From NCBI RefSeq assembly GCF_009727055.1, contig NC_052354.1:35366067-35430066 (forward strand): a stretch of DNA of 64,000 nt. Reading direction: 5' to 3'. The position numbers were made by a program, and so were the translations under genes. The notes beneath the pieces are model-generated. The model was not told where the DNA came from. It did no database searches and saw only the letters and a program-made list of their open reading frames with translations. Origin of the DNA: Benincasa hispida. Taxonomy: Eukaryota > Streptophyta > Magnoliopsida > Cucurbitales > Cucurbitaceae. Below, piece after piece: positions 35,346 through 48,800 of this stretch (the first letter of the stretch is position 1; every line of letters begins with the position of its first letter).

Positions 35346-36798
35346 GAAAAACATTAATAAAAATACTCTTAATATATAACAAACTAGACAAATTTGTATA
35401 TAAAAACACTTTTAAGAAAGAATTGCAATACATGTATGTTTTTTTTTTATTTTTTATTTTGATGAGTTTTCATTAAAAGTGTTTAATTAAAAATGAATTT
35501 TTGAAAGATATTTTTTTCTAAGTCATTCCAAACACGCTAATAGACTGCAATTGTATAGTTTTATTTATTTAAGTTATATGTGTAGAACTATGTATGTTTG
35601 AAAGCTCTTATTTAATTTAATAACATTTTGATTTTTTTTTTGTTGGTCAATTTAACTAGCTCGAAGACTTAGAATCATTTTCTAAACGTAAAAATTTAAA
35701 ATGTTTAAAACAACTTAGCGACTAAATAAAAACTAAAACTCAAAATTTATTATTTTTTAGTCCTCAAATGTAATTTGATAAAAAAAAAAAAAGTATAGTT
35801 TTCCAATCATTGAATTTAATATTAAAGTACTAATTTAATTCAATTTTAAGTCTAAAAAAAATTGATCATTTTCAGATTAGTTAAACTGACAAAAGTCTAT
35901 AAAATTTTATTTCAAAATCTAGTAAGATTAAAATATCAAATTATTAAAATAATATATTAAATAANNNNNNNNNNNNATTATAATTTTAGTCAAAATCTCT
36001 ATTTCAATTTTTTTTAAAAAATATTCTTCTAAATTTTTTTAGTTTATTTTAAACTTAACTATATTAAAATAATTAAGATGACAAATTTAAAATAATCTAA
36101 AATTTAAACGGTGATTAAATACAAGAAATTTTTTTTCATAAACTAAATATTTATAAATCCATACTTCATTCCCCAACTATTTAAGTTCGCACTTTAAACA
36201 CAGGCTTACTTCCAAAACTTGCACTCCAAATACAATTTTCTTAAACCTAAGCTATCTAAACCTTCTAGCCTAATCCCCATACATAACATTCCCAGGTTTA
36301 AGATTCCAAACATGCACGCCAAACGCCCCCTAATAAAGGATTATAATTCCAAACCCATATTTAGATTGAGGACTTTAGACATGATTTGTAATCCCTATTA
36401 CATTCCCTTCCAACTATTTTCAACCCAACCATATTTCCCATTTTTTTTCAGTTTTACGATCTCATTCCAATACCGATTTTAACATTTCATCATAATCTTG
36501 ATTCTCAATAATTTCAATTACATTTCACCCTCGGAAATAAGCTCTATATTTCCATCAATAGAAAACCAATATTTCTATTTGCTTTCTTATTACTGTACAT
36601 CGCGTACGCTTCAAAGTTTCACCTCCAATTTGAAATGGCAAAATGGTGGCATTATAGAAGGTAAGAAAAAGACATCCGAATTTAATTTAATGGCATAAGA
36701 AACACTATAAATTCTTCAATCTCGATGCTGCTTAAAAAATAAAATAAAAAACAGTTACAAAACCAAAACTCCAAATTTTCACATTCGCCCTTTTCTAA
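35346..36798. other. AT-rich region downstream of GOS12
   Basis: Low-complexity A/T DNA with the sequence gap at 35965-35976. The part next to 36798 should contain the GOS12 3' UTR. No other gene seen. Confidence 0.5.
35965..35976. other. Assembly gap (12 N)
   Basis: Twelve consecutive n. Size may be arbitrary. Confidence 0.99.
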
Positions 36799-36896
36799 TC
36801 ATTTTGAAAGCCAATAGATAATGAGAAACAAAGTACATGCTGCAATGACTCCAGACAGAATAATTGTGTCCCTTGACCGTCTTCTTCTAATTGAAC
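36799..36896 (-). CDS. GOS12: GOS12 exon 6 (tail anchor and stop)
   Basis: 98 bp after acceptor gatcag|GTTCAA. It codes [10 protein letters not shown], then a hydrophobic stretch from [10 protein letters not shown] to [10 protein letters not shown], then TGA at 36801-36799. A basic cluster before one C-terminal membrane span is the usual SNARE tail-anchor arrangement. The 3' UTR is expected below 36799; no clear poly(A) signal was picked. Confidence 0.93.
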
Positions 36897-39800
36897 CTGA
36901 TCGTGTCATCAGAAACTAATTATTGTTAGCCCAAACGGACCAGAAAACAATAGTGACTGACTTTACCAATGTTTGTAAATTACCTAGAAGGCCACGTATA
37001 ACTGGGAATTTGTCACTTAGAAGCTTCACTTTTCCTTGAACATCACCAAACAAGGCCCTTTGGTTTCCCAAGACTGCCCTTGTAGTTTGGGCTTGACTTA
37101 TTACTTCGTCCATCTGCAGAAGACAAATTTAAAAAGAAAGGAAAAACATGAACTGCGGCAATACATCAAAATCCATGATTGAAAAGGCTAATATCATAAT
37201 GCTAAACTACATATCAAATCCATGGACAGTTATGCGTTTCTAAATTCCAAGGTTAAAGCAAAACCATACTCGAGGGGAATGATGAAAGACGAATATTGAC
37301 TGACAAATAAAGTTAGTTTTCTTTTTCATTTTCCTCCTTACACATATGAGTGATTTTTGCACGTCTAGCAAACAACCTAATGCTCCCAAGTGCTTATCTC
37401 TATATTCTCACATCTTGCTTCAAATAAAACATTTTGCTCAAAAAAAAAAGGCTGCATTGCAAGGGAACTGAAGGAGGAGACTAGATCACCAATAAATTTT
37501 ATTGAGGCTTACATGAGCAATACTTCCATGAATAGCAGCTCTTTCCCGCACTAATTGCACCCTCGGAGACATGGTTCCAGGTAACTGTACGAAACAAATT
37601 GGGCAAGAGTTACTTTCTAACATGCATTGAATATATCTCTGTCAACACATTCCATGTAACAATGTCAACCCAGAGGTGGTCGTGCTAACCTTATACTCGT
37701 TGATGTCATCCCTAACAGAACTCAAAAGTTCTGCATGTTCCCTCATCGAATTAATGTTTCCTTTGATCCGTTTGAATTCCTGAAGCACATCAATAACTTT
37801 CATTCTTTACTACTTCAATGTTGTTGAATAAAGCATTTATATCAAGGAAGTGGCAAGGTGGATCCTTAAATCATTAAAGCAAATGACGTACGCAATTTCA
37901 AATTTCAATCAGAAATTAGAATATGGCACAGAAGAACTATGAGGTCAAATCATTACCTTACCCCATATTCAAAGTTCACCCGATGCATTGTAAATTTGCT
38001 CCAATATTTCATGACTAACGAATGAACACAGAATATTTTGAATGATAAGGTGACAAGGTCCTTGATCCAGCTTATTGGTATTCCTTTTCATGGATGGGTT
38101 AAAATCCTCTAGTCTCGCACGGTGATGGCATCGCATTCCTGCGGAATTTCTATAAGATATGCATCCATTTTCTCTACATGTTCTAGACCTTTTTGTAGCT
38201 ATGATTGTGATCAAATTTTTTCCAACAGGAGATCCATTTTGTAAGCCCAGCTTGAGGGGATATCTCCTCTTGTCATTTTTTATGCTTTCAGCACTAATAT
38301 GTTTCAACTTTTTTTCTAGAAAAGGAAACTATACTTTTCATTGAAGAAATAAAAAGAGACTAGTACTCAAATTACAAGAAAACAAAAGTAGTTAAAACAA
38401 AAATACGGGAGAAATACAAAAGCAATCAACATAATATAAAGACCAAGTTGGAAAGACAGACATTCTAATCTAAAGCATAAATCTTGAATAGAAAAATCTG
38501 TATGAAACTTGGAAAGAGAGCACCAAGAAGAAGCATTAATCCTTATGATTTCAAAAGGATCCATCCATACAAGTGATTTATCTTGGAAGACTCTAATTCC
38601 TTTCAAACCAAATTTCAGCAAGGATTGCTTTGACCGCATTTGACCATAACAGCTGAGACTGTGGGTTTAAAGATGTTTCAACCTTACTACTTGAGTGACC
38701 CTCCAGTACTTGAGGTACAATGACACTCCAGTACTTGAGGTACTTGGAAATCCTTCTTGAGTGAGAATCAGTTAAACAATTGCTTATCTTACAACTTGAT
38801 ACCTTAACAACGTTCCTTTTTTGTTTAAAAAGAAACAATTTTTCATTGATAAAATGAAAAGAACCTAATGCTCAAAGTACAAGAAAAACCTTAACAACGT
38901 TCCCAATTACTCTGATAATATTTCTATCATTATCTGCCCTTGAAACACGCCTTGCCTTGTCTAGTTAAACAATAGGTTTGCTTGCAAGAGATGTAAAAAA
39001 TGTAGAGGGAAAACGTAAGCTCTCTCTGTCCTCTTCACTTCTTTTTCTTTCTTCCTTTTCTTCCTTCTTTCTTTCTTCTTTTTTCTTTTTCTTTCTTTTT
39101 TTTTTCTGTTCACTTTTATTTATTTCGTTCTTTCTTCTACTTTCATTCAATAAACAAATTAATGTAACCCAATCCACAAGGTCACATCAAACACCCTCAA
39201 GAAATTTGACTTTTAGCCTAACAAACATTTGGTACTATAAAGTGCAACTGGATTAATTTGATGGGGTGAGTGACAATCAGTTAGTTGACTATAATCAGCA
39301 ATAGTAGTCGAGATGGAGGACAAACAAATGTGTGGTGAACAACAGATACATGCAGCATGATGAAGAAAGATGCCATTCGCACAAGCATCGTGTGGCAGCC
39401 AAATGGACAGGGGGTCTACTACATAGATAAAACATCACCTTAGAACCCCAAATATATTGAAATACAAAAGATAAAAGAAGACAAGACAAGCCAATGAATT
39501 CAAGATACTGGGACCCTCACTCTCTTGTTAAGTACTCTCACTCAAGCCTAAAGCCAACTAAATCAATGCTTGCCTTCGTCCTTTTTCCCTCACTATTTAT
39601 TACAACTCTCCCTAACAAACTCCTTAATTAATTGGTAATATACCCTCAACATCCTAATAGTATTCCTAGCCACCCTAATACCCTTCCTATCATAGTTCTG
39701 TTAGACCATCTATAATTCATCAATATAAGAGGAGGGGTAAGAATGTAATTGTGGAGGGAGGTTAGTTATTTTGTGGGAGTAAGGGACGTTAACGAGAGTC

Positions 39801-42800
39801 TGTTCTCCCCCATACAAGCTGCCTACTAACCTACTCAACAACTCTCCATCCTCTCCCTCATATACCTTCTAACACATCTGTTGGATTTAGTGTATTTACA
39901 TTTGTAGTATTTTGTTATGCCCCCCATTAAGAATGTTTATAAAATAAGGGGTAGGAAAAGTTATACACCCTAGACAGGGAATTAGCAGGGAATGTTGGTA
40001 TTTAAGCTTTCTCTTTAGTTAGGGTTGTTATCTTGAATATCGTGTAATAGAACGGTAGTTCTTGTGGAGAGCTCCAGCCCTCTCATATGGGCTGGTGGTT
40101 TGGTTTTTGCTTTGAAGAACATTTCCCTGTAGTTTTGTCATTCTGAAGTTTAATATCACAAAGTGAGAAAGAATCCTACATATTTTTCCTTATTTGTAGA
40201 TGGTCTTTCTCCTATCATAGAAGATGTGTACTTGATTCAAACTATATCGAAGAAGATACCAATTTTATTGCTTCCAAAATTCTAGTAGGTAATAAAGCAT
40301 AATCTGTGAGAGCCCTATATTAGGATTATTAGTAGGATAATAGTAAGGGCATAAGGGTAATTAGCTAGGGGCCTTGGTTATAAATAGTGTGTTAGGGACC
40401 TTAGAAGGTGTAAAGATTTTGGTAAGAATTTTCCATTGTGGGAATTTTGGGAGAGAGATAACCCTCTCGAAAGACTAATATTGAAAATCCATGAGTTTTT
40501 TTCGATTTTAAAGAGAAATTACATAAAACCAAAAACTGAGCCCAGGAACCAAATAGACCAAAAACCAAACCATTAGTTTTGTCCTTTATTGAACATTGGT
40601 TGGTCTTGGTTCCCATTTTTACAAAATCAACTGGTTTGGTTTGGTTCTCAGTTGGGCCCAAAACGGAAGAAACTAAACCAACTATCACCCCTACCTGTGT
40701 CTACTCGCTTATAACCACTTGCATCCATTCTAAGGTGTGCACTTGCCCGCCAATGTGCATTTGCGTCCACCCGCTATTATGAATTTTGGGGCATTGGCCC
40801 CCATTAGTGCCTATGTGTGCCCATCACCAACTATCACCCCTAACTGTGTCTACTCACTTATAACCACTTGCATCCATTCTAAGGTGTGCACTTGCCCGCA
40901 TTATGAATTTTGGGGCATTGGCCCCCATTAGTGCCTATGTGTGCCCATCACCACATGCTCCATATATATGTGTCGCCTCACCTTGTATTGCATTCTGTTA
41001 GACCTCCAATTACAAAGGTGGCTCCAAGAAGGGTAAATGAGGAACTTCAGTCCCACGTAAATGAGAATAGTAGTTATTTCATTTAAAAGTTGATAAGGAT
41101 GGTTTGTTATTCAAAATTAGATAAGGATGAGTAGTTTTCTTATGGAGTTGTAACTCCCTAGGTAGTTACTTTTGTTGTATAAATAGCCCTTCTTGGGAGA
41201 GATGTCGTTCTTTTTTCTTGTTCAAGTCAAGTATAAATATTAAGATCAAGGGCCAGACTATTAGCCACTTCAATACTATGACTGGGAGGTTATGAGAGCT
41301 ACCTTACCACATATCCCCCCAAACCAGCGGCCTAATTTTCTCAACCACAACTATTCAGCTACCTAGCAATCTATTAGCCGTCCCGTTAGATTTATTCCTC
41401 TCTAGTGGTAAGTAAATCTAATATGACGACAACTATTCAAGTCAAGTATAAATATTAAGATCAAGGGTCAGACCATTAGTCACTTTAATATTATGATTGG
41501 GAGGTTATGACAGCTACCTTACCACGTTTCCCCCGAACCACCGGCCTAAATTTTCTAAACCACAACTATTCAGCTAAATAACAATCTATTAGCTGTCCCG
41601 TTAAGATTTATTCCTCTCTAGTGGTAAGTAAATCTAATATGACAGACAAATGTTGCTACCCAAAATTTCAACTAGTTCTCCAAGGTGGACGGGAATGTTG
41701 GGTTGTATGTCCTAAAACTCGCAATTTGTAAGATTAAACATATTCTATTTTTCAATAAAGATGTTATTGAGGTTTTGTTCAATAAAACCGTTATTTTTTT
41801 TTTTGAAAAGGAAACCAAACTTTTTATTAATGCATAAAGAGAAAGTACAAGAGATGTGTACTTAAATAGGAGCGATACAAGACACGAGATCAGGAGACGC
41901 ACCCGGGCATCTCAACTAGGTTGACACCCTCTTAGCGTCCTCATCACATCCATAAAACTCAAACAAAACGGAAAAGATGGAACTTATAAGAGAATTGAAT
42001 ACAGAGAAAAAGCATCCTCTTTTGATAGACAAAATACATAACAAGAGGGAAAACAAGAAACTAAGCCTAACTACTTAAGTCTTCAAGGTTGGAGAGCAGT
42101 GTCCGTTCTCCTTAAAACACAATCAATCCTCAATCTGGGAGGATGAATGCTTGCCAATTCAAACATAAATCCTGAAGGGAGTATGCTGCAAAATGCTTTG
42201 AAAGAGAACACCATTGAGAAGCATTAAGTTTAGCAGCCTCGTAGCGGAAGAACCAAGTGTGTTCTCTACCTTGAAAGATTCTTTGATTTCTTTCGAACCA
42301 AATTTCAACTAGTATTGCTTTTACTGCATTGCACCAAATCAGATTTAGGGCTTTTTTGAGGATAGGACCAGTGAGCAGCTGCTGAACGTTATTTTTACAA
42401 GTAATGTCGAAAGCCCAGCTCATGTTGAAGGATTTAAATAGGACTAGCCAACAATTTCTTGCGAAGAAGCAGTCAAAGAACAAGTGCTGTAAATCTTCTC
42501 CAGCTGATTTACATAAAACACACTAATTAGGAGAAAGAAAATGGGAGGGCAGCTTGTGTTGTAGAACTGAGGCATTGTTTAGGATTCCAAAAAGCAAGAT
42601 CCAAACCATAATATTCACTCTTCGAGGGCTATTGGTCTTCCAAAGAGCTCTTAAAAGGTGGGTGTCAAGAGGTGAGGCCAAGGCAAGATGGTTAGACAAA
42701 GATTTTACCGTGAATGAGCCATTTGCTTCTAAAGACCAAGATCGAGAGTCAGGTCTGAAAGAAGGCTTTATGTTGGAAATCAATAAGAGTAAAGCCTAGA

Positions 42801-45800
42801 AATCTGGTATTTCTTCTTCTTTTAATAGTCTTCTGAATGGTAGAGACCAAGAGAGGGTTTGAGAATCCCAACGATCCAAAATAGATCCATTTTGGTTGGA
42901 AGCAACTCTAAATAAAGAGGGAAAACTGAGTTTAAGGGGTGTGTTACCAGTCCAAGAGTCATGCCAGAAGGCTATTCTGCTTTCATTTCCCAGTTTGAAG
43001 ACTGCCAAGACTTCTACTTTCAACCAGATTTTTGAGATGCTGATCCAAGGACTATGAAGACTGCAAAATGACTTTCCAGAAGTGTGCCATTCACCAAAAT
43101 TTCTACCATGAATACTCTTTATAACTTGTGTCCATAGAGAAGAATTCTCATGGATAAATCGCCACCCCCATTTGGCAAGAAGTGCCAAATTTCTTCTTTT
43201 TAAGCCTCCTAGAGCCAGTCCCCCATCCTCAATTTTTTTTTATACAATCTCCCATTTTACCAAATGATTTAGCTTCCCTCCTTTATGTCCTTCCCAAAAG
43301 AAATTTCTCATAATTCTTTCTATAGAGGAAATAACCTTTTCTGGAATTAAGAAGGAAGACATATAATAGGTTGGTAAATTTGAAAGAACTGAATTGCATA
43401 AAGTTGCCATACCGCCTCTTAAGAGGTTATACCTTCTCCATTTGTCAAGTTTGCTCTGAAGTTTGTCTATCACCGGCCGCCAAAAGTCCACTTTTTTTTG
43501 GATATCCGCCCAATGGAAGACCTAGATATAGAAAAGGCAGCTGCAAAGATTTACAACCTAACCTTGAGGCCACGGCTGCTTGCTTGGAATCTTCAATATT
43601 AATTCCACGTATGGCTGACTTTTCCCAATTTATTTTCTGACCGTGGCACCATTCGAATAATGCAAGAGTTTTTCGGAGAATCTCTAACATTCCATCATCA
43701 TTTCTACAAAATAAGAGGGTGTCGTCTGCAAATTGGAGAATTAAAATATGGATATTATCCTTTCCTACCACAAATCCTTCAAACAATCATTTTTCATGAA
43801 TTCTGTTGACCAAGGCTGAAAGAACTTCACTAACTAAAAGAAAAAGAAAAGGAGAAAGAGGGTCTCCTTGTCTAATTCCTCTTGTTGCCATAATTCTTCC
43901 TCTAGGTCTTCCATTGATGAATATGGAGAATTTAGGATTGGATATAAAGCCAATAATCCATGAGATCCACTTTGGATGGAAGCCTTTTTCATGGAGAATT
44001 TTTTCAAGAAACTCCCAATCAACTCTATCAAAGGCTTTTTCCAAATCAAGTTTTAATATCCAACCTTGCTTCTTTTTGACTCTATACTCCTCTACAGCCT
44101 CATTTGCTATAAGAATTGGGTCAAGAATTTGCCTTCCTTCTATGAAGGCACTTTGTGTTGAATTTATTAGGCTTGGCATGATCACTTTGAGCCTTTCCGC
44201 AAGCACCTTAGCTATTATCTTATAAACAATAGTAGAAAGGCTTATAGGTCGAAAGTCTTTTACCAGGACTGCTTCCTCTTTCTTTTGAATTAAGCAAATA
44301 AAATTCTCCTTAATACATGAGTTGAGTTTACCGTTGTGATAGAATTCCTGGAAGACATCTTTAAATCCATCCATCAACAAGTTCCAGAAATGAAGAATAA
44401 ATTCCACTGTGAAACCATCTGGTCCAGGAGCCTTATTTTTTCCTAAGGCTTGAATAGTAGCTTTAATCTCTGCTATATTGAATTTTGCAATCAAATGAGT
44501 ATTACCTTCAGTTGAGACTCTTGACCAAGCCATATTCAAAGGTATTGAACGAGTACCCGTGCATTTTGTGTATAAATTGGAAAAGAAATCCAATATGATT
44601 GTTTCTATCTCTCAGAAAGATTTGGTTGGCAATTCTTGGTCGTTGAATAATTCAGCAATAAGACTTTTCCTCCTTTTAGCTGCAAGGAAACGATGAAAGA
44701 AAGAAGTATTCTCATCCCCCAGAAGTAGCCAATTCAGCTTGCTTTTTTGAGTTAGGTCTCTTTCCTCTGCTTGGTAAAGAGATAATAGGTCAGCCTTTAA
44801 AGACAATCTCACATCTTCTTCTGCTGAAAAGTTCTCAAGGCTGTCGGTTTGGAGGTCTTTTTCATTGATTTCTTTCGGCAGAGATTCTTCTCTGATTTTC
44901 TGGTCTTTTTCGTGCTCTGCCAGCCACCTTTTAACACTCTGTTTTACCCTTCTTAGTCTGGAATATAAGGCAAAATCAGCCCAATCCTGCTGCCCTTTTA
45001 TCAACAAAGAATTTTCAATTATCCAACAGTATTCCTTATTTTTTTAGCCAGTTGTTACAGAATCTAAATGGGGAGGGACCCCACTCAAAAGCACCAGCTC
45101 CAAAAAGAAGAGGAAAGTGATCTGAAATAGTTCGAGCTTGTCTTGACACTCTTGAATCTTCAAAGAACTCATCCCAATTTTGAGAAACAAAGAATCTGTT
45201 GATGAGGGATCTTGATACCATTACTCCTTCTCTTGACCAAGAGAATTTTCCATTGGACATACAAATTTCAATTAGATTTGACTCTCTAATAAACTTATTG
45301 AAGTTTCTTATTTCTCTTGAAGATCTTCCTATTGGGAATCTTTCTTGTCTTCTTCGGATGCAATTAAAGTCCCCTCCAAGGCACCATGGAACATCACAAG
45401 AATCTAATATGGAAGACAATTCAGACCATAGGTTGTCCCTTTCTCTGTAGCAATTCGGACCGTACACGTTTGTTATCCAGTAGCTTTTTCTACAAATTGT
45501 TTGACATTTTAAGGTCAAAGAACCGGTTGAATTGAAGAATGTGGAAATGCAAGAGAAGGTGGAACTATCATTGAACTCCTTACTCGGTTTCTCAGCAAAG
45601 GGAACAATGAAACTCAAGGGCAAAATCAGGGGCAAGGAAGTGGTAGTACTCATTGACTCGGGAGCTACTCACAATTTTATCCATCAAGAAACAGTAAGGG
45701 AGCTGGAAATACCATTGGAACAACAGAAGAAGTTCGGGGTGGTGATAGGAAATGGAAGTGAAATCGAAGGGAAGGGTATTTGTAAGGGGGTAGAGCTCAC

Positions 45801-48800
45801 ACTCCCAAATTTAACAGTGAAGGCAGATTTCTTGGCTATGTAGTTAGGAAGGATGAATGTGGTACTCGGAATGCCATGACTTTGTACCACAGAGTTCATA
45901 GGAATTCATTGGCCTTCATTGACAATGGTTTTTTGGTCGAATGGAGCACCTATCATGTTGAGAGGGGATCCCTCCCTCACTAAAGCTGAAATTTCTTTTA
46001 AAATGTTGAGTAAGCAGTGGAATGATGATGATATGGGCTTCTTGGCAGATTTCCAGCATCTTGAGTTTGAAGACTTAATGGAACGGAGGAAGGAAAGAAG
46101 AAGGCCAACCAGCATTACCTGTCATGATTCAAGAATTATTAGATCAAAACCAAGATGTTTTCAGCTTACCTACTTCACTTCCCCCTAAAAAGGCAATTGA
46201 CCACCGAATAACCATTAAGGATGGTACCAATCCAATCAATGTGAGGCCCTACAAGTATGGACATGCGCAAAAGGAGGAGATAGAGAAACTGGTTCATGAA
46301 ATGTTGCAAGCTAGTTTCATTCGACCTAGCAGGAGTCCTTATTCAAGCCCAGTGTTGTTGGTGAAGAAGAAGGATGGTGGTGGGCGATTTTGTGTAGACT
46401 ATAGGAGGCTGAATCAAGCTACAATAGCTGACAAATTCCCAATTCCAGTCATTAAGGAGTTACTTGACGAGTTACACGGGGCTGTTGTATTCTCCAAGCT
46501 TGATTTAAAGTCAGGATACCACCAAATCAGCATGAGGGAGGAAGACATCGAGAAGACAGCATTTAGAACCCACGAAGGGCACTACGAATTCTTAGTCATG
46601 CCTTTTGGGCTAACGAATGCACCTGCAACCTTCCAATCACTTATGAACCAGGTCTTTAAACCATTTCTACATCGCTTTATACTTGTGCTTTTTATGATAT
46701 TTTGGTTTATAGTCCAGATGTTTCCACTCATGGGACTCACTTAGGGGTGGTGTTCAACATTCTAAGAGACAACCAACTCTTTGCTAACCAAAAGAAGTGT
46801 GTGTTCTGCCGGGAAAGGATTCAATATTTGGGGCACTAGATTTCACACCAAGGGGTTGAAGCTGATGGGGAAAAGATCCAAGCTATGGTCAACTGGCCAT
46901 GCCCCACAAATGTGACTGAATTGAGGGGTTTCTTGGGTTTAACCGGGTATTACCGACGTTTTGTTCAAGGTTACAGCATCAAGGCAGCCCCATTAACACG
47001 TTTGCTCAAGAAAAATAGCTTCAAATGGGATGAGGCTGACACTCGAGCATTTGAAGATCTGAAGCAGCAGATGGTGGCATGTCTGGTTCTAACATTACCC
47101 GACTTCAACCAATCCTTCATCATAGAAACATATGCCTCTGGAACAGGGGTGGGGGCTGTGTTGACTCAAGGAGACAAACCAATAGCTTTTTTCAGCCAAA
47201 AGCTCTCACAGCGTGCTCAAAACAAGTCCATATATGAAAGGGAATTAATGGCAATCGTGTTGGCTGTCCAAAGGTGACGTCATTACTTGTTAGGAGGAAG
47301 ATTCACTGTGATTTCAGATCAAAAAGCCTTGAAGTTCTTGGTGGAGCAGAAGGAAGTACAACCACAATTTCAGCATTGGTTAACCAAGCTTTTTGGATAT
47401 GATTTCAAAATACTTTACCAGCCCGGATTGATGAACAAAGCAGCAGATGCCCTGTCTAGAGTACAACTACCGTCCGAACTTATTAGTTTGTACTCATCAG
47501 CCGTGGTAGATGTGGAACTCATACCAAAGGAGGTGGGGGAAGATGAGGAACTATAGCAAATCATTGCCTTGTTGAAAGATAATCCGGAGGGCAAACCTAA
47601 CTACAGATGGACAAATGGAAGGCTACTCTATAAGGGGAGGTTAGTAATTCCTAAACAATCGACTTCGATTCCTTCTTTGCTGCACACTTACCATGATTCC
47701 ATACTTGGAGGGCATTTGGGGTTCTTAAGGACCTACAAACGCATGAGTGGGGAGTTATATTGGCCGGGAATGAAGAGTGATATCAAAAGATATGTGGCAG
47801 GCTGTGATATTTGCCAAAGGAACAAATCAGAATCTCTAACCCCTGTAGGACTGCTACAACCGTTACCTATTCCCGAGCTAACCTTAGAAGAGTGGACCAT
47901 GGATTTTATTGAAGGCCTTCCTAGGGCTGGGGGCTTTGATTCCATCTTAGTAGTGGTTGATAGACTGAGCAAATATGGGCACTTTATTCCTCTAAAGCAT
48001 CCATTTTCAACGAAGCAAGTGGCAGAAATCTTCATACAAGAGATTATCAAGCTCCATGGCATTCCCAAGTCGATTACTACATATAGGGATAAGATCTTTT
48101 TGAGTAATTTTTGGAGAAAAGTCTTTGCAGCATTGGGAACCAAATTAAGGAGAAGTACGGCCTTCCATCCTCAAACAGATGGACAAACTGAGCGAGTAAA
48201 TTGGTGTTTGGAGACTTACTTAAGGTGTTTCTGCAATGAGCAACCTAATAGATGGAATAAATGGCTGGCTTGGGCAGGAGTATTGGTATAACACCACTTT
48301 CCATGCTTCAATAAGGGCCACCCCATTCCAAGCAATCTATGGAAGGACTCCCCCATCGTTAATCCATTATGGGGAAACAAAATCAAGCAATGACAGTGTT
48401 GACAACCTCTTAAAGGAGCGGGACTTGGCTTTGAATGCACTTAAGAAGAATTTGGAAATTGCACAAAATAGAATGAAGAAGCAAGCCGACCAGCATAGAC
48501 GTGAGCTGACATTTGAGGTAGGAGGCGAAGTTTTCCTCAAACTAAGACCCTACAGACAACGGTCACTAGCAAAAAGGAAAAGTGAGAAATTATCCCCAAG
48601 GTTCTATGGTCCGTATCAAGTAACTGAAAAAGATAGGAGAAGTGGCATATCGACTGAATTTGCCACCAGAGGCAGTTATACATGATGTATTTCATGAGTC
48701 TCAACTTAAGAAGAAATTGGGTAAGTCGCAATATATACAGCCATTACCTCCTATGCTAATGGAAGAATTTGAGCTATAGATTACCCCTGAAGTGGTGCTT

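Noticed and set aside
36916..37113. A separate small gene starting MDEVISQAQ
   Set aside because: It is GOS12 exon 5 read through its donor into intron 5; the tail after RGLLG is intron sequence.
38978..39256. 92-residue Ser/Phe-rich ORF
   Set aside because: It is a translation of the pyrimidine tract.
40401..40688. 95-residue ORF on minus
   Set aside because: Repeat-derived sequence in intron 2 without any recognisable domain.
45536..45653. N-terminal extension of the LINE endonuclease ORF on minus
   Set aside because: The sequence is the antisense of the gypsy 3 protease start; the true LINE frame is interrupted at about 45510.
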